Shown in pieces: positions 1 through 5,170 of a stretch of DNA of 5,981 nt (the stretch's first letter is position 1; each line of letters begins with the position of its first letter). Position numbers and translations under genes: made by a program. This stretch comes from Spirochaetaceae bacterium. GTDB lineage: Bacteria > Spirochaetota > Spirochaetia > Treponematales > Breznakiellaceae. Location of the stretch: assembly GCA_031255655.1 (NCBI GenBank), contig JAIRSB010000241.1, forward strand, positions 1 to 5,981, given 5' to 3'. Under the pieces are notes generated by a model. It saw only the letters and a program-made list of their open reading frames with translations, did not search any database and was not told where the DNA came from.

Positions 1-1
1 A

Positions 2-130
2 GGCCGTGGAAATTCCAAAGAGCTGCTGACGCCGGAATTTTTGCGGGAAATTTATGAAGTTGATACAAAAATCATTGAAGACGGGGAGAGTGGAAGAATA
101 CATATATTATTTTCCATGGAGGAAAAATGA
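2..130 (+). CDS. ABC transporter ATP-binding protein, C-terminal end (iron-complex/corrinoid uptake type), 5' partial
   Basis: An open frame enters from the left edge and ends at TGA 128-130, giving 42 residues. The tail reads ...KELLTPEFLREIYEVDTKII... and ends in ...GRIHILFSMEEK. A 'G-x-x-x-E-(L/V)-L-T-P-E-x-L-x-x-(I/V)-Y-x-V' stretch followed by a short strand containing G-R-x-H is typical of the C-terminus of FecE/FepC/BtuD-type ATPases, which energise import of ferric siderophores, haem or cobalamin. The Walker motifs lie outside the window, so the ATPase assignment rests on the tail alone. The gene overlaps the next one by 4 nt (ATGA), so the two are probably co-transcribed and translationally coupled. 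The adenosyltransferase gene nearby makes corrinoid or metal uptake a reasonable guess, but the substrate cannot be read from this fragment. Confidence 0.72.
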   Translation, partial: GRGNSKELLTPEFLREIYEVDTKIIEDGESGRIHILFSMEEK

Positions 131-462
131 AAACAATAGCCATATTAAGCTGCCTGAAAGCCACGGCGGTATGCAGCGGCGCCGCGTGTTTTTCAGCGCT
201 AAACAAAAGGACGCAATCCTTTGCCCCTTACCGGGACGAAACGGTTGAAATTGCCGCGTTCTTTCACTGCAACGGCTGCGGATGTAATATTGAAACAGAT
301 AAAGAATATGCGGAGAAGATAAACCGGGTCAAGAACATGGCCCTCGATGCGGTCCATATTGGAAAGTGCACGATAAACAGTGGAACAGAATGTTCTACCA
401 TAACAAAAATTGCGGGAGAACTATCATCGGCGGGAATACAGGTTATACGGGGAACTCATTGA
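127..462 (+). CDS. CGGC domain-containing protein (putative metal-binding, cysteine-rich)
   Basis: A 111-residue protein with no signal peptide or membrane segment. The N-terminal strand (KTIAILSCLKATAVCSGAACF) carries Cys9, Cys16 and Cys21. The following segment NKRTQSFAPYRDETVEIAAFF and the cluster C48-N-G-C51-G-C53 match the CGGC family, where the central motif is usually C-G-G-C. Here the first Gly is Asn. Cys81 and Cys89 follow in the C-terminal half, which reads like a small alpha/beta fold ending in ...AGIQVIRGTH. The family is presumed to bind a metal through these cysteines, and no enzymatic activity is established. The start is supported by GGAGG at 118-122, 4 nt before the ATG, and by the ATGA overlap with the upstream ABC ATPase. 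Pairing with a metal/corrinoid-type ABC transporter suggests a role in metal or corrinoid handling, which is inference. Confidence 0.8.
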   Translation: MKTIAILSCLKATAVCSGAACFSALNKRTQSFAPYRDETVEIAAFFHCNGCGCNIETDKEYAEKINRVKNMALDAVHIGKCTINSGTECSTITKIAGELSSAGIQVIRGTH

Positions 463-465
463 TAT

Positions 466-483
466 GTGAGGCAGCTCACTTTT
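466..483 (+). terminator. Weak hairpin plus T-tract after the CGGC gene
   Basis: GTGAG (466-470) and CTCAC (475-479) form a 5-bp stem with loop GCAG, followed by TTTT (480-483). It lies just past the CGGC stop codon and overlaps the 3' end of the convergent cobO gene. The stem is short, so termination would be inefficient. There is no T-tract on the minus-strand side. Confidence 0.3.
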
Positions 484-1012
484 CAATCCCGATGCGCGCT
501 TTTATTCCCCGGTCATAGGGGTGCTTTATCTTTTTTATTTCCGAAACATAATCGGCCGCTTCCAAAATCCATTCCGGCGGGTTTCGTCCGGTGATGACGA
601 GTTCCGTCTCCCCTGCCTTCCTTTCAATAAAAGTGCGAATGTCTTTGTCATCAAGGAAACCGGCGTTAAGGGCGTCAAGGGCTTCATCAAGGACGATGAG
701 GCCGGCGCCAAGGGAGAACTGCGCGGTTTCCGTGAGAAGGCGGCGTTCTTCTTCACGGCAGAGGGCTTTTGTTTCCGCGCTCATATCCTTAATCCAGCCA
801 AAATTCCTGTTCCCCCTGATTATCTTTGCGCCGAGTTTTTCCAGGGAGTGAATTTCGCCGGTTTCGCCGGTTTTCAAAAACTGGGTAAAAACAACCATTT
901 TACCGCGTCCCATTGCCCTGACGGAAAGCCCCGCCGCCGCCGTTGTCTTTCCTTTCCCATTGCCAATATACAGATGTATAAGCCCCGCGTTTCGTTCCGT
1001 GTTCTTTTCCAT
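476..1012 (-). CDS. cobO: Cob(I)yrinic acid a,c-diamide / corrinoid adenosyltransferase (CobO/BtuR/CobA family)
   Basis: The 178-residue product is the usual length for the CobO/BtuR family, which transfers the 5'-deoxyadenosyl group of ATP to reduced corrinoid to make the upper ligand of coenzyme B12. The phosphate-binding loop GNGKGKTT is at residues 17-24. It is followed by the family blocks QFLKTGETGE (44-53), FGW (71-73), the acidic strand IVLDEALDAL (106-115), TGRNPP (141-146), a D-x-V-S-E-I helix end, and the C-terminal KHPYDRGIKARIGIE. The ATG at 1012 is chosen because residues 8-24 form the conserved opening strand and P-loop and the next Met lies beyond it. The ribosome site AAGGA is unusually close, with only 2 nt between. 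The gene faces away from vanR and converges with the CGGC gene. The family assignment is firm. Whether it serves de novo synthesis or salvage cannot be told from the window. Confidence 0.93.
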   Translation of the reverse strand: MEKNTERNAGLIHLYIGNGKGKTTAAAGLSVRAMGRGKMVVFTQFLKTGETGEIHSLEKLGAKIIRGNRNFGWIKDMSAETKALCREEERRLLTETAQFSLGAGLIVLDEALDALNAGFLDDKDIRTFIERKAGETELVITGRNPPEWILEAADYVSEIKKIKHPYDRGIKARIGIEK

Positions 1013-1021
1013 AGTCCTTAG

Positions 1022-1049
1022 AAATAAAGTATTCCGCCGCTTGTGTCAA
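1022..1049 (-). promoter_or_regulatory. Putative cobO promoter
   Basis: On the minus strand a perfect -35 hexamer TTGACA occupies 1049-1044. The best spaced -10 candidates (TTATTT at 1027-1022 or TATTTC one base on; spacer 16-17) match TATAAT poorly, and they would put the transcription start almost at the ATG at 1012. Thus the -35 is convincing and the -10 is not. The site sits about 20 bp from the VanR operator-like block that begins at 1068. Confidence 0.35.
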
Positions 1050-1067
1050 GGGGGTTATACGTTTATA

Positions 1068-1110
1068 ATCTTTATCAATTCTTAATGTTTTGTTATGGAA
1101 ATATTAAAAA
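1068..1110 (+). promoter_or_regulatory. vanR promoter/VanR operator-like block (copy 1)
   Basis: This 43-bp segment aligns without gaps to 3040-3082 in front of vanH. The first 18 bp follow ATCTTTAYCWWTTYTTAA (14 of 18 identical) and the last 11 bp, AATATTAAAAA, are identical, with a poorly conserved middle of fixed length. Within it a -35-like TTCTTA (1079-1084) and a -10-like TATTAA (1102-1107) are exactly 17 bp apart. VanR-phosphate is known to bind both the vanR and vanH promoters in the VanA system, so this block is the natural candidate for the operator and weak core promoter. Binding is inferred, and the repetition is seen directly. Confidence 0.6.
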
Positions 1111-1114
1111 TGAC

Positions 1115-1143
1115 TTCCGTATAATCTAAAATAATGCTATAAT
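1115..1143 (+). promoter_or_regulatory. Alternative vanR promoter: two consensus -10 hexamers
   Basis: Two perfect TATAAT hexamers lie at 1120-1125 and 1138-1143, upstream of the vanR ribosome site. For the second, TTCCGT (1115-1120) is a weak -35 at 17 bp. For the first, no recognisable -35 exists at the right distance. Good -10 and poor -35 elements are what an activator-dependent promoter would show. These may supply the basal vanRS transcript, with the operator block at 1068-1110 lying just upstream as an activator site. Confidence 0.45.
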
Positions 1144-1170
1144 TGAGGTTCGTGGAAGGAGTAAATATCC

Positions 1171-1866
1171 ATGGGCGATAATATACTTGTCGTAGACGAT
1201 GAACGTGAAATAGCCGATTTGGTCGAGTTATATTTGACAAATGAGAATTATACGGTTTTCAAATACTATGCCGCCAAAGAAGCCCTGGAGTGTATAGGCA
1301 GGACCAGGCTTGATCTCGCCATATTGGACATCATGCTTCCGGGCACAAACGGCCTCTCCATCTGCCAAAAAATACGGGACAAGTACACCTATCCAATCAT
1401 TATGCTGACCGCAAAGGACGCGGAGATGGACAAAATTACGGGCCTGACACTTGGCGCGGACGATTATATAACAAAGCCTTTTCGTCCGCTGGAATTGGTT
1501 GCGCGTGTCAAGGCGCAGTTACGGCGGTACAAAAAATACAACGGTGTAATATCGCAAAATGAAAATGTTATTGTCCACTCCGGCCTTGTCATCAACATAA
1601 ACACCCATGAATGTTTTCTGGACGAGAAGCCGTTGGCCCTCACCCCCGCTGAGTTTTCAATCCTGCATATTCTCTGTAAAAACAAGGGAAACGTGGTCAG
1701 CTCCGAGAAGCTGTTTCACGAGCTGTGGGGCGGTGAGTATTTCAACAAGAGCAACAATACCATCACCGTGCATATCAGGCATCTACGCGAAAAAATGAAC
1801 GATACGGTTGATAATCCCAGGTATATAAAAACGGTATGGGGGGTTGGATATAAAATTGAAAAGTAA
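1171..1866 (+). CDS. vanR: VanR, OmpR/PhoB-family response regulator of glycopeptide resistance
   Basis: A 231-residue transcription activator, the same length as Tn1546 VanR and matching it throughout. The receiver domain (about 1-120) has the acidic pair D9/D10, the phospho-acceptor D53 in ILDIMLPG, T80 and the conserved K102 in TKPF. The winged-helix DNA-binding domain (about 130-231) ends with NTITVHIRHLREKM and the KTVWGVGYKIEK wing. When phosphorylated by VanS it activates the vanRS and vanHAX promoters (family knowledge). The ATG is supported by AAGGAG at 1156-1161 with a 9-nt spacer. The 3' end overlaps vanS by 23 nt. All catalytic positions are intact, and compared with enterococcal VanR as I recall it the changes are scattered and mostly conservative, so the protein is very likely functional. 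Confidence 0.96.
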   Translation: MGDNILVVDDEREIADLVELYLTNENYTVFKYYAAKEALECIGRTRLDLAILDIMLPGTNGLSICQKIRDKYTYPIIMLTAKDAEMDKITGLTLGADDYITKPFRPLELVARVKAQLRRYKKYNGVISQNENVIVHSGLVININTHECFLDEKPLALTPAEFSILHILCKNKGNVVSSEKLFHELWGGEYFNKSNNTITVHIRHLREKMNDTVDNPRYIKTVWGVGYKIEK

Positions 1867-3004
1867 GAACAAAAAGACCGATTATTCCAAACTAAAGCGA
1901 AGGCTTTACCTGTACATCCTTGCCGTTGTTATGGCGGCAGTTGTGTTCGTGCTGCTTTTGCGTTTATCTACCCGGGGGTATTTCGGAAATTGGATCGTTG
2001 ATTTTTTGGGAGACAGCTTTTACCTGGATCGTCAGAGCGCAATGATGATATACCATTACGGCATACGAAACAACATGGAAATCATCATTTACGCGGCGGT
2101 TACCATTTGTATCCTTATTCTATGCCGCGTCATGCTGTCAAAATTCGTAAAATACTTTGACGAAATAAATACCGGTATTGATATGCTTATTCAGAACGAA
2201 GATAAACAAATCGAACTTTCTTCGGAAATGGAGTTCATGGAACAGAAACTCAACATGCTAAAGCGGACTCTGGAAAAGCGGGAACAGGATGCAAAGCTGG
2301 CGGAACAAAGAAAAAACGATGTTGTTATGTACCTGGCCCATGATATAAAAACGCCCCTCACCTCCGTTATCGGTTATCTCTGCCTGCTCGACGAAGCGCC
2401 TGACATGCCGGAAGAACAAAAGGCAAAGTATGTACATATCACGCTGGACAAGGCGTACCGCCTCGAACAGCTAATCGGCGAATTCTTCGAGATTACGCGG
2501 TATAACCTCCAAACGGTTACGCTTGTGAAAAAAAACATTGACCTGTACTATATGCTGGTACAGATAGCCGATGAATTTTATCCCCAGCTTGCGGCGAACG
2601 GAAAACAGGCGCTTATCACGGCTCCCGAAGATTTGACCGTACCGGGCGACCCCGATAAGCTGGCAAGGGTCTTTAACAACATTTTGAAAAACGCCGCCGC
2701 ATATAGCGATGACAACAGTGTCATTGACATTAAAGCGGGCCTCTCCGGGGATGTGGTTTCCATTGTTTTCAGGAACTCAGGAAGTATCCCCAAAGATAAA
2801 CTCACTGCCATATTTGAAAAGTTTTACAGGCTGGACGATGCCCGTTCTTCCGGTACGGGCGGCGCGGGACTTGGATTGGCGATTGCAAAAGAAATCATCG
2901 TTCAGCATGGCGGGCGCATTTATGCGGAAAGCGATGATAACTATACGATGTTCAAGGTAGAGCTTCCGGCATTGCCTGGTTTTACTGATAAAGAAATTTC
3001 TTGA
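1844..3004 (+). CDS. vanS: VanS, membrane sensor histidine kinase of glycopeptide resistance
   Basis: A 386-residue kinase that phosphorylates VanR in response to glycopeptides and acts as a phosphatase otherwise (family knowledge). Two membrane segments (about 21-40 and 78-98) flank a short external loop (about 41-77). A coiled linker (about 105-157) leads to the H-box VVMYLAHDIKTPLTSVIGYL with phospho-acceptor H166. The ATPase domain has the N-box RVFNNILKNAAAY (N279, N283), a G1-like NSGSIPKDK and the G2 box GTGGAGLGLAIAKE (337-350). The start is TTG, inside the vanR 3' end (23-nt overlap). This mirrors the TTG start and overlap of enterococcal vanS, and the first ATG (residue 30) would cut into the first membrane helix. 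A GC-rich run just upstream is the only ribosome-site candidate, so translation probably depends on coupling to vanR. The kinase core is close to Tn1546 VanS, and the external loop is much less so. Confidence 0.95.
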   Translation: MDIKLKSKNKKTDYSKLKRRLYLYILAVVMAAVVFVLLLRLSTRGYFGNWIVDFLGDSFYLDRQSAMMIYHYGIRNNMEIIIYAAVTICILILCRVMLSKFVKYFDEINTGIDMLIQNEDKQIELSSEMEFMEQKLNMLKRTLEKREQDAKLAEQRKNDVVMYLAHDIKTPLTSVIGYLCLLDEAPDMPEEQKAKYVHITLDKAYRLEQLIGEFFEITRYNLQTVTLVKKNIDLYYMLVQIADEFYPQLAANGKQALITAPEDLTVPGDPDKLARVFNNILKNAAAYSDDNSVIDIKAGLSGDVVSIVFRNSGSIPKDKLTAIFEKFYRLDDARSSGTGGAGLGLAIAKEIIVQHGGRIYAESDDNYTMFKVELPALPGFTDKEIS

Positions 3005-3017
3005 AAAGAACAAACGG

Positions 3018-3061
3018 TTCTTAGGAAAATCTCAAGGTCATCTTTACCTTTTTTTAAGAAA
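3018..3061 (+). repeat. Pair of 11-bp direct repeats in the vanH promoter region
   Basis: TTCTTAGGAAA (3018-3028) and TTTTTAAGAAA (3051-3061) differ at two positions and start 33 bp apart, about three helical turns, on the same DNA face. The second copy lies within the operator-like block at 3040-3082. The vanH promoter of the VanA system is reported to bind more VanR-phosphate than the vanR promoter, so the extra upstream copy is a plausible additional half-site. This is inference from spacing and position. Confidence 0.45.
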
Positions 3062-3082
3062 TAAACAATTCAATATTAAAAA
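3040..3082 (+). promoter_or_regulatory. vanH promoter/VanR operator-like block (copy 2)
   Basis: This is the gapless counterpart of 1068-1110. It opens with ATCTTTACC and closes with AATATTAAAAA. The internal -35-like TTTTTA (3051-3056) and -10-like TATTAA (3074-3079) have a 17-bp spacer, as in the other copy. If this -10 is used, transcription would begin near 3085, placing the hairpin at 3088-3124 at the very 5' end of the vanHAX mRNA. The promoter is weak by consensus, as expected for one needing VanR-phosphate. Confidence 0.6.
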
Positions 3083-3087
3083 ACAAC

Positions 3088-3131
3088 TCGTTCTTATACG
3101 GTAGACTTAAAACCGTGAGAACGAACTTTTT
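3088..3131 (+). terminator. Bulged hairpin with T-tract between vanS and vanH (terminator or leader hairpin)
   Basis: TCGTTCTTA (3088-3096) pairs with TGAGAACGA (3116-3124) with one T-G wobble. After a 2-nt bulge, CGGT (3099-3102) pairs with ACCG (3112-3115), leaving a 9-nt loop, and TTTTT follows at 3127-3131. The position fits a terminator for the vanRS transcript or a leader structure of vanHAX. As I recall, Tn1546 has a longer version of the same hairpin here, including the 2-nt bulge and a near-identical loop, which suggests conserved function. Confidence 0.55.
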
Positions 3132-3137
3132 CGTTCT
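3118..3137 (+). promoter_or_regulatory. Alternative leader hairpin, mutually exclusive with the first
   Basis: AGAACGAA (3118-3125) pairs perfectly with TTCGTTCT (3130-3137) around a CTTT loop. It uses the same AGAACGA that forms the 3' arm of the hairpin at 3088-3124 and also consumes part of its T-tract. The two structures therefore cannot coexist, an arrangement resembling an attenuator. Regulation by switching is inference. Confidence 0.4.
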
Positions 3138-3172
3138 GCCATACCCATAATCTAGAAGGAGATAACAAAACT

Positions 3173-4141
3173 ATGCGAAACATCGGAATTACCGTTTATG
3201 GATGCGACCAGGATGAGGCGGATGTATTCCGTGTCCTTTCACCGCGATTCGGCGTTATGCCCTCGATAATTAACGCCGCCGTGTCGGAAGCCAACGCCAT
3301 ATCATCCCCCCATAATCAATGCATCAGCGTGAGCCATAAATCAGAGGTTTCCGCCCCTGTTCTTCTTGCGCTGAAGAGAGCCGGGGTGAGATATATCTCT
3401 ACCCGAAGCATCGGCTGTAATCATATAGATACAAGCGCCGCCAGGAGCATGGGCATCACTGTCGGCAGCGCGGCGTATTCGCCTGACAGTGTTGCCGATT
3501 ACACACTGATGTTGATGCTTATGGCAATACGCGGCGCGAAGTCCATTGTACGCTCCGTGGAAAAGAATGATTTCAGACTGCACGGTATTCGCGGCAAAGA
3601 ACTGCGCGACATGACTGTAGGCGTTCTGGGAACCGGCCGTATAGGCAAAGCGGTTATAGAACGGCTTCGGGGATTTGGATGCCATGCGCTGGCCTATGAT
3701 CGCATCCGGACTCTTGAGGAAAGCTATGTCTCACTTGACGAATTACTGCAAGACAGCGATATTGTTACGCTTCATGTACCGTTGGATGAAAGTACACGCC
3801 ATATCATAGGACACAAAGAAATAAGGGAAATGAAACAGGGCGCGTTTCTTGTCAATACAGGACGGGGCGCGCTTGTAGATACCGGCGCGTTGATCGAGGC
3901 GCTGGAAAACGGAAAACTGGGAGGCGCGGCATTGGATGTAGTGGAGGGAGAGGAAGGGATTTTCTACTTTGATTGTACACAAAAACCTATCGATAATCAA
4001 TTTTTGCTGAAACTACAAAGAATGCCGAATGTGATAATTACGCCCCATACGGCTTATTACACAGAACGGGCTCTACATGAAGCCGTTGAAAGAACAATCA
4101 GGAACTGTTTGGATTTTGAAAGGAAGCTGAAGAATGAATAG
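3173..4141 (+). CDS. vanH: VanH, D-lactate dehydrogenase (D-2-hydroxyacid dehydrogenase)
   Basis: A 322-residue cytoplasmic enzyme, the usual VanH length. It reduces pyruvate to D-lactate, the substrate of the next gene's ligase. Its dinucleotide-binding motif is GTGRIG (153-158, GxGxxG). The catalytic triad of this family is present: R231 in NTGRG, E260 in VVEGEE and H292 in TPHTAYYT. The N-terminal substrate-domain block SRSIGCNHID, with N83, is also present. D176 in LAYDR, at the end of the second strand of the cofactor fold, is the position that usually selects NADH over NADPH. The enterococcal enzyme has Ser there, as I recall. The ATG is preceded by AAGGAG (3156-3161) with an 11-nt gap. 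The gene overlaps the ligase by 8 nt (ATGAATAG). Expression is expected from the VanR-dependent promoter upstream. Confidence 0.95.
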   Translation: MRNIGITVYGCDQDEADVFRVLSPRFGVMPSIINAAVSEANAISSPHNQCISVSHKSEVSAPVLLALKRAGVRYISTRSIGCNHIDTSAARSMGITVGSAAYSPDSVADYTLMLMLMAIRGAKSIVRSVEKNDFRLHGIRGKELRDMTVGVLGTGRIGKAVIERLRGFGCHALAYDRIRTLEESYVSLDELLQDSDIVTLHVPLDESTRHIIGHKEIREMKQGAFLVNTGRGALVDTGALIEALENGKLGGAALDVVEGEEGIFYFDCTQKPIDNQFLLKLQRMPNVIITPHTAYYTERALHEAVERTIRNCLDFERKLKNE

Positions 4142-5165
4142 AATAAAAATCGCAATCCTGTTCGGCGGCTGTTCAGAGGAACATGAGGTTTCGGTAAAAT
4201 CCGCGATAGAGATCGCCGCCAACATTGATAATGAAAAATACGAACCCATATACATCGGGATTACAAAATCCGGCGTCTGGAAGATGTGTGAAAAACCACG
4301 CGCCGGATGGGAAAATGACAATTGCTGTTCCGCCGTACTTTCGCCGGATAAAAAAGCGCACGGACTGCTTGTCAAAAAGAACCACGGATATGAGATCCTT
4401 CGTGTTGACGCGGCGTTTCCGGTTTTGCACGGCAAGACAGGCGAGGATGGTTCAATACAGGGCCTGTTTGAATTGTCCGGCCTTCCCTATGTGGGCTGCG
4501 ATATTCAAAGCTCCGCGGTGTGTATGGACAAATCGCTTGTCTATATCATTGTAAAAAGCGCCGGTATAGCCGTACCGGAATTTTGGGTTATCAATAAAAA
4601 CGACAGACCGGCGGCGGATGCGTTTACCTATCCTGTTTTCGTTAAACCGGCGCGTTCAGGATCATCCTATGGCGTAACAAAAGTATACGGCGCGGATGAA
4701 CTGAACGCCGCGATTGAATCGGCAGGACAATATGACAGCAAAATCTTGATTGAGCAGGCCGTCTTGGGCTGCGAGGTTGGCTGCGCCGTTCTTGGAAACG
4801 GTTCCGGGTTAATTACCGGAGAGCTTGATCAAATAAGGCTGTCCCACGGGATCTTTCGTATTCATCAGGAAGCCGAACCGGAAAAAGGTTCTGAAAACGC
4901 GGCTATCACGGTTCCCGCCGGACTGCCTGTGGAGGAACGGCAAAGGATACAAGAAACGGCGAAAACAATATACAAAGCCCTTGGATGTAAAGGGCTTGCC
5001 CGTGTAGATATGTTTTTGCAGGAAAGCGGACGCATTGTAATCAATGAGGTCAATACCCTCCCCGGCTTCACGTCTTACAGCCGTTACCCCCGTATGATGG
5101 CCGCCTCCGGCTTAACGCTTTCCGCTTTGATCGACCGTTTGATCACATTAGCTTTGGAAGGGTGA
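4134..5165 (+). CDS. vanA: VanA-type D-alanine--D-lactate ligase
   Basis: A 343-residue ATP-grasp ligase, identical in length to VanA. It joins D-Ala to D-Lac, making the depsipeptide that ends cell-wall precursors and weakens glycopeptide binding. The D-Ala site has E16 in GGCSEEHEVS and the LHGKTGEDGSIQG block (98-110). K133 and K171 fit the ATP-binding lysines, and RSGSSYG (174-180) is the flexible ATP loop. H244 in the omega loop (GIFRIHQE), the residue that lets VanA choose D-lactate over D-Ala, is present. R290, D292, E305 and N307 complete the substrate and Mg2+ sites. By recall it is about 80% identical to Tn1546 VanA, so it could equally be labelled VanM/VanF-like. A D-Ala-D-Ala or D-Ser ligase is excluded by the H244 loop and the gene context. 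AGGA at 4121-4124 lies 9 nt before the ATG. The stop overlaps the region in front of vanX. Confidence 0.95.
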   Translation: MNRIKIAILFGGCSEEHEVSVKSAIEIAANIDNEKYEPIYIGITKSGVWKMCEKPRAGWENDNCCSAVLSPDKKAHGLLVKKNHGYEILRVDAAFPVLHGKTGEDGSIQGLFELSGLPYVGCDIQSSAVCMDKSLVYIIVKSAGIAVPEFWVINKNDRPAADAFTYPVFVKPARSGSSYGVTKVYGADELNAAIESAGQYDSKILIEQAVLGCEVGCAVLGNGSGLITGELDQIRLSHGIFRIHQEAEPEKGSENAAITVPAGLPVEERQRIQETAKTIYKALGCKGLARVDMFLQESGRIVINEVNTLPGFTSYSRYPRMMAASGLTLSALIDRLITLALEG

Positions 5166-5170
5166 GAAAC

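Noticed and set aside
521..1021. Long + strand open frame opposite cobO (166 codons)
   Set aside because: It is the antisense shadow of a clearly recognisable CobO/BtuR protein and has no ribosome site or family resemblance.
1055..1068. Small inverted repeat TTATA-CGTT-TATAA between cobO and vanR
   Set aside because: With only five A/T pairs per arm it is expected by chance in an AT-rich intergenic region, and it has no T-tract or repeat elsewhere.
1013..1170. Possible cobalamin riboswitch in front of cobO
   Set aside because: The cobO leader is too short once the promoter-like TTGACA is placed, and no B12-box-like sequence or multi-stem architecture is visible on the minus strand.
3151..3175. 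TCTAGA followed by an AAGGAG ribosome site resembles an expression-vector leader
   Set aside because: The surrounding spacer continues naturally from the vanS-vanH hairpin region and there is no other vector sequence. A six-base coincidence in an A-rich ribosome-site region is sufficient explanation.
4073..4435. Minus-strand open frame of 120 codons across the vanH-vanA junction
   Set aside because: It lies wholly opposite two strongly conserved genes, shows no family features, and its composition is that expected of an antisense frame.
5162..5170. GTG at 5162 as the vanX start (205 residues)
   Set aside because: ATG at 5171 gives the family's 202 residues, puts all catalytic residues at their usual numbers and has a properly spaced ribosome site. 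The GTG overlaps the ligase stop codon.
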